Below, piece after piece: positions 25,170 through 34,708 of a stretch of 64,000 bases of DNA. Source of the stretch: Bradyrhizobium sp. 1(2017). Lineage in GTDB: Bacteria > Pseudomonadota > Alphaproteobacteria > Rhizobiales > Xanthobacteraceae. Made by a program: the position numbers and the translations under genes. Every line of letters begins with the position of its first letter. Positions within the stretch are counted from its first letter, which is position 1. Location: the NCBI RefSeq assembly GCF_011602485.2, contig NZ_CP050022.2, forward strand, positions 6,778,001 to 6,842,000. The letters run 5' to 3'. Under the pieces are notes generated by a model. The model ran no database searches. It saw only the letters and a program-made list of their open reading frames with translations, and was not told where the DNA came from.

Positions 25170-25241
25170 ACGTGATATAGATTTGCCAGGGTGTCAACCA
25201 GTGCTTATCGCCCGCACAAGAAAGCACCGCAGGCAGGTGGA

Positions 25242-25937
25242 ATGGAAAACCGACGCGACACGGCAAAGGCGGAGCGGCGCTCTCGCATCGTCAAGGCGGC
25301 GCGCGATCTGATCCGCGAGACCGGTGATGCCGGACTGTCGATGCGCGCCCTCGCGGCGAAGGCCGGCGTCAGTCTCGCCACACCCTACAATCTGTTCGGC
25401 TCCAAGCGCGCCGTGCTCGTCGCCGTGCTCGAGGACATCAAGGGATTCGGCGCGCGCTTCGCGCGATTCAAGTCGCTCGACCCGCTTGAAAGGATCCTGC
25501 GGGCCGCGAAGCTCGCCGTGAGCTATTACGAAGACGATCCGATCTTCTACCGTGCGCTTTGGACCAGCATCCTGGCCGCGTCCGCATCCGAAGAGCGCAG
25601 CGCGATCTTCAACCAGAAGCGCGATGGCTTCTGGATGAAGCTGCTCGACGACGCCGTCGACGCGGGCCTGCTGCTACCCGACATCGACACCGCCGTGCTG
25701 TTGCGCAATCTCGACTACACGTTTCGCTCCATCATGTTGCACTGGGTGATCGCCGAGATCGAGATCGAGGACATCCAGCCGGCGGTCGGCTACGGCTACG
25801 CCCTCGCCTTGCGCGGCGCGGCGACGACGAAGGGACAGCAGTCGATGCTCAAGCGCCTGAAGGCGCTTCAAGCGCAGTGTCCGGCGCCCGGCACAAAAAG
25901 CCGCCGCCGGCTGGCCGACGCGGAGACAACGGTCTGA
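25242..25937 (+). CDS. TetR/AcrR family transcriptional regulator
   Basis: A 231-residue regulator from the ATG at 25242 (AGGCAGGTGG upstream). The frame also allows a GTG at 25191, giving 17 more residues. The N-terminal helix-turn-helix is ARDLIRETGDAGLSMRALA, continuing with KAGVSLATPYNLFGSKRAV, a standard TetR DNA-binding domain. The C-terminal ligand domain is unassigned. It is transcribed divergently from the binding-protein/acyl-CoA ligase operon and probably represses it, releasing on binding an acyl-CoA or acid. Dyads lie just upstream at 25153-25169. Confidence 0.9.
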   Translation: MENRRDTAKAERRSRIVKAARDLIRETGDAGLSMRALAAKAGVSLATPYNLFGSKRAVLVAVLEDIKGFGARFARFKSLDPLERILRAAKLAVSYYEDDPIFYRALWTSILAASASEERSAIFNQKRDGFWMKLLDDAVDAGLLLPDIDTAVLLRNLDYTFRSIMLHWVIAEIEIEDIQPAVGYGYALALRGAATTKGQQSMLKRLKALQAQCPAPGTKSRRRLADAETTV

Positions 25938-25979
25938 TGATTGCGGGGTGATGAGGTGAACGACCACAAGACGCAAGTT

Positions 25980-25999
25980 TGACACTGACATCAGTGTCA
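25980..25999. promoter_or_regulatory. 20-bp palindromic operator, TGACACTGA-CA-TCAGTGTCA
   Basis: Perfect 9-bp arms separated by two bases, about 86 bases before the chosen start of the second tetR gene. The left arm overlaps a TTGACA hexamer (25979-25984) that could be a -35 box, so binding would block transcription. It is very likely the target of the TetR protein encoded directly downstream. Confidence 0.75.
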
Positions 26000-26084
26000 G
26001 TTTAGCGTCACGTTTGATCGACGACGTGCATCAATGCGCGCCGCGACGTGCACAAAGCACGCGCGGGAACGACAGGGAAGAGAC

Positions 26085-26843
26085 GTGGCAGGGAAACGAC
26101 GCATCATGCGTTCGGCCGCCGTGCGCCGTGGCGCGCCTGCGGGAGATTCGCGACGCACCCGCAACTCGGCCGAGGCCACCGAGCAGATCCTGCTCGATGC
26201 GGCGAAGCGCGTGTTCGCCGACAAGGGCTACATCCGCGCCACCGTGCAGGACATCATCGAGTCCACCGGGCTGAGCCGCGGCACCTTCTACCTCTACTTC
26301 CGCAGCACCGACGACATCTTCGTCCGCACCATCACGAAGGTCGTCGACGACATCGTCGCCTCATCGCGGGTGCGCTCCGGCCACACGCTGCGCCAGCGCG
26401 TCTACGACAACAATCTGCGTTACTTCGAGATCTTCGGCGCCAATCGCGGATTGCTGCGGGCCTTCTTCGAGGCAAGCTACGTCGATCCAGAGATCGGCCG
26501 GAAGCGAGCCGAGATGCGCAGCGCTTATATCATTCGGGTGCGCGACCATCTCGAACGCCAGCGCCAGCTCGGTCGCTGTTTGCCGATCGATCCGGACGCC
26601 GCCGCGCTTTCACTCGCAATGATGGTCGAGGGCACCGCGCAATCCTTTGCCGTATTGAAGATGGAGCCGTTCGAGCAACCGCTGGAGTTGAAGAAACTCT
26701 GCCTGGCCGTCACCGAGATCTGGTGCCGCGCGGTCTATACCGATCCCGATCGGCCGCTCACGCCCACCGCCGCAAAGGCGCCGGCCGTGGCGGCTGGCGG
26801 CAAGCGCAGGAAACAGCCAGCGATGTCGGCGCGAGACAGATGA
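26085..26843 (+). CDS. TetR/AcrR family transcriptional regulator
   Basis: About 252 residues from a GTG at 26085 (AGGGAAG four bases upstream); an ATG at 26106 is an alternative and a longer frame reaches 26034. The HTH reads AAKRVFADKGYIRATVQDI then IESTGLSRGTFYLYF, a textbook TetR domain. The C-terminal region is followed by a basic tail. The stop overlaps the start of the phosphotransferase gene (ATGA), so the regulator heads and probably controls the operon 26085-29535 through the palindrome at 25980. Confidence 0.92.
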   Translation: MAGKRRIMRSAAVRRGAPAGDSRRTRNSAEATEQILLDAAKRVFADKGYIRATVQDIIESTGLSRGTFYLYFRSTDDIFVRTITKVVDDIVASSRVRSGHTLRQRVYDNNLRYFEIFGANRGLLRAFFEASYVDPEIGRKRAEMRSAYIIRVRDHLERQRQLGRCLPIDPDAAALSLAMMVEGTAQSFAVLKMEPFEQPLELKKLCLAVTEIWCRAVYTDPDRPLTPTAAKAPAVAAGGKRRKQPAMSARDR

Positions 26844-27841
26844 ACGCGATGGACAACAGCTTCAGCCACGCGCTCGAAACCATGACCGCCCGCATCGTAC
26901 CAGGCGCGCGCGGCATCGCCAATCTGCGACGGTTGTCGGCTGGCGCGACGCTCGAGACCTGGTCGTTCGACGCCGTTGACGGCGAGCGGGTGTTGCATCC
27001 GCTGATCCTGCGCCGCTCGCCCGGCGGGCTGCGCAGCGCGGAATCGCTCTCGCTCGAGGCCGAAGCCGAGCTGATCCGCGTGCTCGACGGCAGCGGGGTG
27101 CCGGTGCCAGCGGTGGTGCATACGCTGATCCCCGCGGATAGCCTCGGCGACGGCTTCATGATGACGCGGATCGAGGGTGAGACGATTGCGCGCAAGGTGC
27201 TGCGCGACCAGCAATTCGCAAACATACGCCCTCACCTCGCGGCGCAGTTCGGCGCGATCCGCGGCACAATGACAAAGGTCGATGCCGCGCGCCTGCCACG
27301 GCTCCCGTTCAAGCCGGCCGAGGTCATCGTCGCGCGGCTCGCGCGTCGCTATGAGGCCCTCGGCGTGGCGCGGCCGGTATTCGATCTCACATTTCGCTGG
27401 CTGGAGCAGAATGCCCCCGCCCCGCTCGACAAATACAGCCTGGTGCATGGCGACTATCGCAACGGCAACATCATCTTCGGAGCCGAGGGCGTGCGCGCAG
27501 TGCTCGACTGGGAGGTCGCCCATATCGGCGATCCCGCCGAGGACCTCGCCTGGATCTCGACGCCGCCATGGCGCTTCGGCGAGCTCGACCGTCCGGTCGG
27601 CGGCCTCGGCTCGCGCGCGCAATTGTTCGACGCCTATGAAGCCGCGAGTGGCGAGCGCATCGATCCCGCCCGCGTGCACTATTGGGAAGTCCTCGGCAGC
27701 CTGCGCTGGGGCGTAAGCTGCGCCAGCATGCTGGAATGGTTCACCAGCGGACGCGACCCAAGCGTGGAACGCGCGATGATCGCGCGGCGCGTCTCCGAGA
27801 ACGAGCTCGACCTGATGCGCATCCTGACCGGGACGGACTGA
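26840..27841 (+). CDS. Phosphotransferase family protein (APH-like, LvaA/ACAD11-kinase type)
   Basis: A 333-residue kinase-fold protein. The catalytic loop is LVHGDYRNGNIIF (H-x-D-x4-N) and the metal-binding LDWEVAHIGDPAEDLAW follows. Despite the aminoglycoside-phosphotransferase name, homologues beside acyl-CoA dehydrogenases phosphorylate hydroxyacyl-CoA (LvaA of the Pseudomonas levulinate pathway; kinase domains of ACAD10/11). The genes on either side, TetR upstream and DUF6285 plus acyl-CoA dehydrogenase downstream, fit that role. It starts within the tetR stop and ends one base before the next gene. Confidence 0.9.
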   Translation: MNAMDNSFSHALETMTARIVPGARGIANLRRLSAGATLETWSFDAVDGERVLHPLILRRSPGGLRSAESLSLEAEAELIRVLDGSGVPVPAVVHTLIPADSLGDGFMMTRIEGETIARKVLRDQQFANIRPHLAAQFGAIRGTMTKVDAARLPRLPFKPAEVIVARLARRYEALGVARPVFDLTFRWLEQNAPAPLDKYSLVHGDYRNGNIIFGAEGVRAVLDWEVAHIGDPAEDLAWISTPPWRFGELDRPVGGLGSRAQLFDAYEAASGERIDPARVHYWEVLGSLRWGVSCASMLEWFTSGRDPSVERAMIARRVSENELDLMRILTGTD

Positions 27842-27842
27842 C

Positions 27843-28286
27843 ATGCTGGATCATCCTCGTGGCGCCGACATCCTTGCAGCAATCTCAAAGCTCCTGCGCG
27901 AGACACTGATGCCGCAACTTCCGGCCAATGCCGCATTCCAGGCGCGGGTCGCGGCCAATGCGATCGACCTCGTCGCTCGCGAGATCAATTATGGCCACGC
28001 CGTCGAAAGCGAGGCGCTCGGTCGGTTGCGTGCGCTCCTCAGCCGCGACGGCTCGCTGCAGGAGCTGGAAACCGACCTGTCCGGCCGCATTCGCCGCGGC
28101 GAGCTCGACCTCCAAAGCGCGGGGCTCGCCGAGCATCTCTGGCTGACCACCCTCGACAAGATGAAGATCGACCAGCCCGCTTACGCCAGCTATCGCCGCA
28201 CAATCGAGGTGCGCGCCGGGCCAGCAACAACCCCGGAAAGAGGATTGAGCAGCCATGGATTTCAGCATCCCCAAGGATCTCGTTGA
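27843..28286 (+). CDS. DUF6285 domain protein (possible LvaB-like partner)
   Basis: A 147-residue protein starting one base after the phosphotransferase stop. The pattern ADILAAISKLLRETLMPQLP, AFQARVAANAIDLVAREI and DLQSAGLAEHLWLTTLDKM matches DUF6285, a helical family found between APH-like kinases and acyl-CoA dehydrogenases. The small LvaB protein is needed for LvaA kinase activity; a similar partner role here is inferred from position. The last 32 bases overlap the dehydrogenase gene in another frame. Confidence 0.85.
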   Translation: MLDHPRGADILAAISKLLRETLMPQLPANAAFQARVAANAIDLVAREINYGHAVESEALGRLRALLSRDGSLQELETDLSGRIRRGELDLQSAGLAEHLWLTTLDKMKIDQPAYASYRRTIEVRAGPATTPERGLSSHGFQHPQGSR

Positions 28287-29535
28287 CTATCTCGCTAGGA
28301 TCGACGCCTTCGTGCAGGCCGAGATCAAGCCGCTGCAGGCGCAGGACGACAACGAACGTTTCTTCGATCATCGCCGTGAATGGGCGCGGACCGATTTCGA
28401 CAAGGGCGGCCTGCCCCGACCCGAGTGGGAGGCGCTGCTCGAAAAGGCCAAGGCGCTGGCCGACAAGGCCGGCTTCTTCCGCTTCTCGCTGCCCAAGGAA
28501 TTCGGTGGGCAAGGCGGCGGCAATCTCTGGATGGCGGTGATCCGCGAGCATCTGGCGACGCAGGGACTCGGCCTGCACAACGACCTCCAGAACGAACATT
28601 CCGTGGTCGGGAATTTTCCCTTCATCGTGATGCTGCGCGATTTCGGCACACCGGAGCAGAAGGAGACGTTCATCCGCGGCTCACTCGAGCGCAAGATTCG
28701 CGTCACCTTTGGCCTCACTGAACCGCACCACGGTTCGGACGCCACCCACATGGAAACGCGCGCGGTCCGCGAGACACGCGATGGAGTGGCTGGCTGGCTG
28801 ATCAACGGCGAGAAGATGTGGACCACCGGCATGCACACTGCATCGCATTGCTGCCTGTTCGCCCGCACCAGCGGCGAGGACGGCGATGCCAAAGGCATCA
28901 CCGCGTTCCTGGTGCCGGCCAATTCGCCGGGCGTGAAGGTCGAGGAGTACATGTGGACCTTCAACATGCCGACGGACCACCCGCGCGTCAGCTTCACTAA
29001 TGTGTGGGTGCCCGAGAGCGCGATGTTCGGACAGATCGACCGCGGCCTCGCGCTGGCGCAAGCTTTCGTGCACGAGAACCGCATCCGCCAGGCGGCAAGT
29101 TCGCTCGGCGCGGCCGCGTATTGCGTCAACGAGAGTGTCAAATACGCTAATCAACGTAAGCCTTTCGGCAAGCCGCTATCGGTCAACCAGGGCATCCAGT
29201 TCCCGCTGGTCGAGCTGGCCACGCAGATCGAGATGCTCCGCCTTCTCATACGCAAGACAGCCTGGGAGATGGACAGCATGCCCCATCCGGAAGTCGAGAA
29301 GCGGCTCTCCGACAAGGTCTCGATGTGTAACTACTGGGCCAACCGGCTCTGCTGCGAGGCCGCCGACCGTGCCATGCAGGTGCATGGCGGCATCGGCTAT
29401 TCACGCCACAAGGCTTTCGAGCACATCTATCGCCATCACCGGCGCTATCGGATCACTGAAGGTTCCGAGGAGATCCAGATGCGCAAGGTGGCTGGCTATC
29501 TGTTTGGTTTCATGGGTCCCAACAAGAGGGCCTAG
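28255..29535 (+). CDS. Acyl-CoA dehydrogenase family protein
   Basis: A 426-residue FAD-dependent acyl-CoA dehydrogenase. FAD/substrate motifs are VTFGLTEPHHGSDATH and INGEKMWTTGMHTA; C-terminal elements are QVHGGIGYSRHKAFEHIYRH (residues about 375-394) and the ITEGSEEIQMRKVAGYL end. It overlaps the DUF6285 gene by 32 bases and completes the kinase/DUF6285/dehydrogenase set. In the levulinate-type pathway the phosphorylated 4-hydroxyacyl-CoA is converted towards an enoyl-CoA by such an enzyme. The true substrate here is unknown. Confidence 0.93.
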   Translation: MDFSIPKDLVDYLARIDAFVQAEIKPLQAQDDNERFFDHRREWARTDFDKGGLPRPEWEALLEKAKALADKAGFFRFSLPKEFGGQGGGNLWMAVIREHLATQGLGLHNDLQNEHSVVGNFPFIVMLRDFGTPEQKETFIRGSLERKIRVTFGLTEPHHGSDATHMETRAVRETRDGVAGWLINGEKMWTTGMHTASHCCLFARTSGEDGDAKGITAFLVPANSPGVKVEEYMWTFNMPTDHPRVSFTNVWVPESAMFGQIDRGLALAQAFVHENRIRQAASSLGAAAYCVNESVKYANQRKPFGKPLSVNQGIQFPLVELATQIEMLRLLIRKTAWEMDSMPHPEVEKRLSDKVSMCNYWANRLCCEAADRAMQVHGGIGYSRHKAFEHIYRHHRRYRITEGSEEIQMRKVAGYLFGFMGPNKRA

Positions 29536-29595
29536 AACCAGATCCGTCCCTGCGAAGCACGCGCGGACGACATAGGGAAGCACAAGGAGGGTACA

Positions 29596-30799
29596 ATGCC
29601 GGACGTCTCACGGCGAACGATCACGCTCGCCTCGCTTGCTACACTTGCCACCACGCTCGCTCCGAAACGCGCCCGGGCCGAAAAGAAGTACGGCCCCGGC
29701 GTCAGCGATACCGAGATCAAGGTCGGCCAGACCATCGCGTATAGCGGACCAGCCTCCGCCTACGGCCAGCTCGGCCAGGCCGAAGCCGCCTATTTCAAGG
29801 CGATCAACGATCGCGGCGGTATCAACGGTCGCAAAATCAACTTCATTTCGGTCGACGACGGCTACAGTCCGCCTAAGGCTGTCGAGCAGACGCCGTCTGG
29901 TCGAGCAGGAGGAGGTCGCCGTCATGTTCGGCATGCTTGGCACGCCGTTGAACCTCGCAACCCGGACCTACCTCAACTCCAACAAGGTGCCGCAGCTGTT
30001 CGTCGCGGCCGGCTCCGAACAGTTTGCCAATCCGGAGAAATATCCCTGGACCATCGGCTTCCAGCCGACCTTGCGCTCCGAGGGCACGTTCTTCGGCAAG
30101 CAGATCCTGGCCGTCAACGCCAATCCGAAGATCGGCGTGCTGTACCAATATGACGACTTCGGCAAGGAGATGCTGTCGGGCCTTTCCGACGGTCTCGGCG
30201 CCAAGGCCTCCGCCGTCATCGCGGCCGAGAGCTTCACTCCGACCGATCCGACCGTAGACTCGCAGATCGTCAAGCTGAAGTCGGCCGGCGTCGACACCGT
30301 CCTGTTGTTTGCCTACGCCAAGCAGGCGGCGCAGGCGATCCGCAAGATCTACGAGCTGAACTGGCAACCTGACACCTACCTGCATTCGGGCTCGGCCTCG
30401 ATGAGCGCGACCCTGATCCCCGCCGGGCTCGAGCGATGCGTCGGCATCAAGACAGCCCGCTACATGAAGGACCCATCGGATCCGCGCTGGCGCGACGACG
30501 CCGAGCTGAAGCCGTTCTATGAATGGCTCAAGGAGTACATGCCGAACGCGAATTCGAACGACACCTTCTTCCTTTCGGGCTGGACGTTCAGTCAGATGCT
30601 GGTGCAGGTGCTGCGTCAGTGCGGCGACGATTTGACCCGCGAGAACATCATGCGGCAGGCAGCCAATTTGAAGGATTTCCTCAATCCCGGACTATTGGCG
30701 GGCAGCCTCATCAACACCAGCCCGACTGACTATCGCGTCGTGAAATTCATGACGCTCGAACGCTTCAACGGCAAGAACTGGGAAAGCGTTGGGACCTGA
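29596..30799 (+). pseudogene. ABC transporter substrate-binding protein, frameshifted
   Basis: A Peripla_BP_6-type binding protein broken by an apparent 2-base deletion near 29889-29895. The first frame gives a Tat/signal-like start and reads KAVEQT, then turns to nonsense; the second frame (phase +1) resumes at RRLVEQEEVAVMFG and runs to 30799. Restoring two bases (CGC for C) would give KAVEQTRRLVEQEE as in the paralogue at 23842. Everything else is well kept, for example IKVGQTIAYSGPASAY and ENIMRQAANLKDFLNP, so the damage looks recent or is a sequencing error. It lies 60 bases after the dehydrogenase gene, in the same direction. Confidence 0.88.
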
Positions 30800-30811
30800 G
30801 CTGATCATGTC

Positions 30812-30842
30812 CGGCGGAGCAACGACGAATGCTGCTCCGCCG
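30812..30842 (+). terminator. Possible hairpin terminator
   Basis: 10-bp stem (CGGCGGAGCA, 30812-30821, with 30833-30842) and an 11-base loop, 12 bases after the frameshifted binding-protein gene. No T-run follows, so function is uncertain. Confidence 0.4.
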
Positions 30843-30984
30843 AGGCGGCACCGTGTGCTTTTCTGCCCTTTCGACTTGCCAGCAGACTAACGCAAGCCGC
30901 GCTCAACGATATCGCTATAGAGATTTCTTGCGTTGCGCGTTCGAATTGCGCTTCGCCAAGAACACGCCGCAACGAGACCAGAAA

Positions 30985-32734
30985 ATGACGTATGAGCGAC
31001 GCAACTGGCCAGCAGTCTCGCTCGACGAAACCTACCGCCTCCTCACAGCTCCTGGCGCTCCTTTCGAGATGGAGACGATCGACGTCGCCGGGCGCCCTTA
31101 CCGGCTCTACAAGAAGGCCCATCGCGATCTCCGGGGGATCTTCGAGGCCAGCAAGGCGTGGGGCGACCGCACCTTCCTCGTGTTTGAAAATGAGCGACTT
31201 ACATTTGCCGAACATTATCGCGCGACATCCGCACTGGCGTGGCGGTTGGTCGATAGCTACGGCGTCAAGAAAGGCGACCGCGTTGCCATCGCCATGCGGA
31301 ATTATCCAGAATGGCCGATCGCATTCTGGGCCGCAACAACCATCGGCGCTATCGCGGTCCCGCTCAATGCCTGGGGAACCGGAGATGATCTCGCTTACGG
31401 CTTGCGCGATTCGGACGCCTCTGTCGCCATCGTCGACGGTGAACGCCTCGCGCGGCTCAAATCGCTCGCCCCAGGAAGTCACTCCGCCAAGCTCATCGCG
31501 GTCCGCACCGCATCGGACATCCGGAACGGAACGGACACGCTGGAAGATCTGATCGGTCCGGCGTCGAACTACCGCGCATTGCCGGACCGGGCACCACCCG
31601 ACCGCAACATCCATCCCGACGACGACGCGACCATCCTCTACACGTCGGGGCACGACCGGCCGCCCCAAGGGAGCGCTGGGCACCCATCGAAACATCATGT
31701 GTAACCTCGTGAACATCACGTTCTCGAGCGCCCGCGCCGCGATCCGACGCGGTGATCCCCTGCCATCGCCGCCAGAGGCGCAGAAAGCGGTGCTGCTTCC
31801 GGTGCCGTTCTTCCATGTCACGGGGTGCCACTCGATCATGATCCCCGCCATGGCGAACGGCTCGAAGATCGTGCAGATGTACAAATGGAACGCGGAAGCA
31901 GCGCTCGAACTGATCGAGCGCGAGCGCATCAACGCTATGTCCGGCGTGCCGTCGATGACATGGCAATTGCTAGAGTCGCCGGATTTCGAACGGCGCGACG
32001 TTTCGAGCCTCGAGGGCCTCTCCTACGGCGGCGCCGCCGCGTCACCTGAGTTGACCCGGAAAGTCGCTGCGCTCTTCCCGGGCAAGTTCGGCGGCACGGG
32101 CTATGGCGCCACCGAGACGTCCTCGGTCTCGACTTCGAACGGTGCCGAGGACTATCTCGCACGGCCGGATTCCGTCGGGCCCGCCGTACCCGGATGCGAC
32201 TTGCGTGTCATAGATGAGGCCGGAAACGTACTGCCCGCTGGGGCGATCGGCGAGCTCGAAATCTACGGTGGCAACGTCGTGAAGGGTTACTGGAACAACC
32301 CGCAGGCGACTGCGGCAGCGTTCCGCGATGGCTGGTACCGCACCGGCGACATCGTCCGGATGGACGCGGAGGGTTTCGTCTACCTGCTTGACCGCGCCAA
32401 GGACATGCTGATACGCGGCGGCGAGAACGTCTATTGCGTCGAGATCGAGGACGCCCTCCTCGCGCATCCGGACATCTTCGAAGCGGCCATCGTTGGCATT
32501 CCCGACCGCCTGCTCGGCGAACTCGTCGGCGCCGTCGTTCGCACACGAGCCGGATCGCGCCTGACCGCGGACTAGGTGATCGAGCATCTGCGCCCAAGCC
32601 TTGCCGCATTCAAACTGCCCACGCATATCGATATTCGAACCGAGGAGCTGCCCCGCACCGCAAGCGGCAAGATCGTCAAGCGGCAACTCCGCGAAGAACT
32701 CGCCGCAAAGGCAAGTGCACCTGGATCAGGGTGA
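30985..32734 (+). pseudogene. Acyl-CoA synthetase (AMP-forming), frameshift plus in-frame stop
   Basis: An ANL-family ligase starting MTYERRNWPAV at 30985. The first frame runs to the ATP motif, where YTSG is followed by HDRPPQG. One extra G in a G-run near 31650 explains this, since removing it restores TSGTTGRPKGALG. The second frame continues (YGATETSS, YRTGDIVRMDAEGFVYLLDRAKD) until a TAG at 32573-32575. After that the same frame encodes VIEHLRPSLAAFKLP and RTASGKIVKRQLREEL, the catalytic Lys region, ending at 32734. With two independent lesions it is almost surely inactive. It probably belonged to the pathway of 26085-29535. Confidence 0.9.
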
Positions 32735-32762
32735 ATAACAAAAACAGAATCGGGAGGATAAA

Positions 32763-33971
32763 ATGAAGAGATTTTTGTCGGGCGTGGCCGTTCTGTCGGC
32801 CGGGCTCCTCTTCGCGACCAGTGTCACTGCCGCCGATAAGAAATATGACGAAGGCGCCTCAGACACCGAAATCAAACTTGGCCAGACCATGCCCTATAGC
32901 GGCCCCCTGTCGATACACGGCATCCAGGGCCGCACTGAGGTCGCTTACTTCAAGATGCTCAACGAAGCGAAAGGTGGCATCAACGGCCGCAAGATCAACC
33001 TGATTTCGCTCGACGACGCGTTCTCGCCTCCCAAGACCGTCGAGCAGACTCGCAAGCTGGTTGAGGGTGACGGCGTGCTCGCGATGTTCGGCTCGTCCGG
33101 AACGGCCGCGCAATCGGCGGTGCAGAAATATCTAAACGGCAAGGGTGTGCCGCAACTTCTGGTCTCGACGGGCGCCAATAAGTGGAACCAGCCGAAGGCT
33201 TTCAAATGGTCGACGCCTGCGTTTCACCTCTACGGCACAGAAGGCGAGATCCTCGCAAAGTACCTTCTGTCCGTGAAGCCGGACGCGTAGGTTGCGATCC
33301 TCATGCAGAACGACGATTTCGGGCGCGACTACGTCTCCGGGTTCAAGAAGGGACTCGGTGACAAGGCGTCCAGCATGATCGTCAAGGAGGTCACGTACGA
33401 GCTCACCGATCCCACAATGGATTCCCAGGTCGCGCAGCTCAAATCATCGGGCGCCGACGTGTTCTTCAACGTCTCGCTCGGCAAGGCGGCTTCGCAGTCG
33501 ATGAAGAAAGCGTATGAGCTCGACTGGAAGCCGCTGCAGCTCGTTGTCAGCCCCTCGGTCGGGCGACAGTTCCTGGAGGCGGCGGGCTTCGATTCCGTCA
33601 CCGGCATCATTGCGGCGACGCCCTACAAGCAGGTGTCGAGCCCGAAATGGGCCGAGGATCCTGATGTCGTCGCCTATCAGGCGTTCATGAAGAAGTATCT
33701 CCCAAACGAGGACCCCAAGAACGAGATCGGCTTTGCCGTCTATTCCTTTGCCTACATCATGGGGAAGATCATCGAGGCCTGCGGGGACAATCTGACCCGC
33801 GAGAACCTACTATATCACGCGACGCATCTGAACAACGTGCCGGCACCCTCGCTGCTGCCCGGCACCACCTACAATACGACGCCGGACAACTACGTTCCAT
33901 TCAAGCGTCTGGTGGTGCAACAATTCGACGGGCAGGATTGGGTCCAAGTGACGGCGATCACGGTCGATTAG
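32763..33971 (+). pseudogene. ABC transporter substrate-binding protein with in-frame TAG
   Basis: A binding protein similar to that at 29596, with a good ribosome site (GGGAGGA) and a signal peptide (FLSGVAVLSAGLLFA). The frame is open from 32763 except for a TAG at 33288-33290, which interrupts LSVKPDA and VAILMQNDDFGRDYVSG. The paralogue has K/A-like residues here, so a single substitution (for example AAG to TAG) would explain it. After the stop the frame stays open to 33971 with normal family sequence. If not suppressed, the product is a truncated 175-residue protein. Confidence 0.88.
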
Positions 33972-34043
33972 TTCTCCGAGCAGTTGGGACCGATGGGGCG
34001 ACCGGATTTGATGTCCAGTCGCCTCATTTATTCGAGAATGCTC

Positions 34044-34350
34044 CTAGCGCGGGGCCATGCGGATGGCGCCGTCAAGGCGGACGTCTTCACCGTTGAAGTA
34101 GCCGTTGGTGATCATTGTCAGCGCAAGCTGCGCAAATTCCTCCGGCATTCCGAGACGCTTCGGGAAGGACACCGACGCGCTGAGGGCGGCCTTGACGTTT
34201 TCCGGGGCTCCCTGCAGCAACGGCGTATTGAAGATGCCCGGCAGGATCGTGTTGACGCGAATGCCCTCATTCATCAGGTCGCGCGCGATTGGCAGAGTCA
34301 TGCCGACGACACCACCTTTCGAGGCCGAATAAGCCGCCTGCCCCATCTGG
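34044..34350 (-). pseudogene. SDR oxidoreductase, 5'-truncated remnant
   Basis: About 100 C-terminal residues of a short-chain dehydrogenase of the 3-hydroxyacyl-CoA dehydrogenase type 2 kind. It holds the catalytic YSASKGG (Tyr and Lys) and [17 protein letters not shown]. The N-terminal NAD-binding half (GxxxGIG) is missing, and similarity ends abruptly at about 34350. It faces the opposite direction to the preceding pseudogenes. The truncation suggests a rearrangement border in the 34350-34700 region. Confidence 0.8.
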
Positions 34351-34708
34351 CATCGAGACTCCTCTGATGATAACCACGCCGTTCAACATCATCCCGGATC
34401 TGATCACTCACGACCCGAACCCGGCGCTTCTTGATACGCCAGCCTCTGCCGACCTGAGCCGGAAGTTCCTTAACGTCGTTCTGTTCGCATAACTTGCGTC
34501 GCGTCCAACGTCGAGACGGCAACCCATCGAGCTCCCACGGAAGGTTGAATAGGAGCTTGCTTCGGGTGACCTCTCACGGCGGCAGCGTGTGGTCCGGTAC
34601 TGGCCGGGTAGCTCGCGACTGAGTCATTTCTCAAACTCACAGATCAGGGGAAGAGCTTGGGATTTCGTCTCCTCACGGCAACTGAAACTTGGTCTTGGAT
34701 TGGAAACT
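34351..34708. other. Gene-free stretch next to truncated SDR
   Basis: No convincing gene and no recognised insertion-sequence ends. A short plus-strand frame ([17 protein letters not shown]) near 34367-34492 is not one I recognise. The stretch probably marks an old deletion or insertion junction. Confidence 0.4.

Noticed and set aside
34351..34708. Insertion-sequence remnant next to the truncated SDR
   Set aside because: No terminal inverted repeats, target duplication or transposase domain could be seen.
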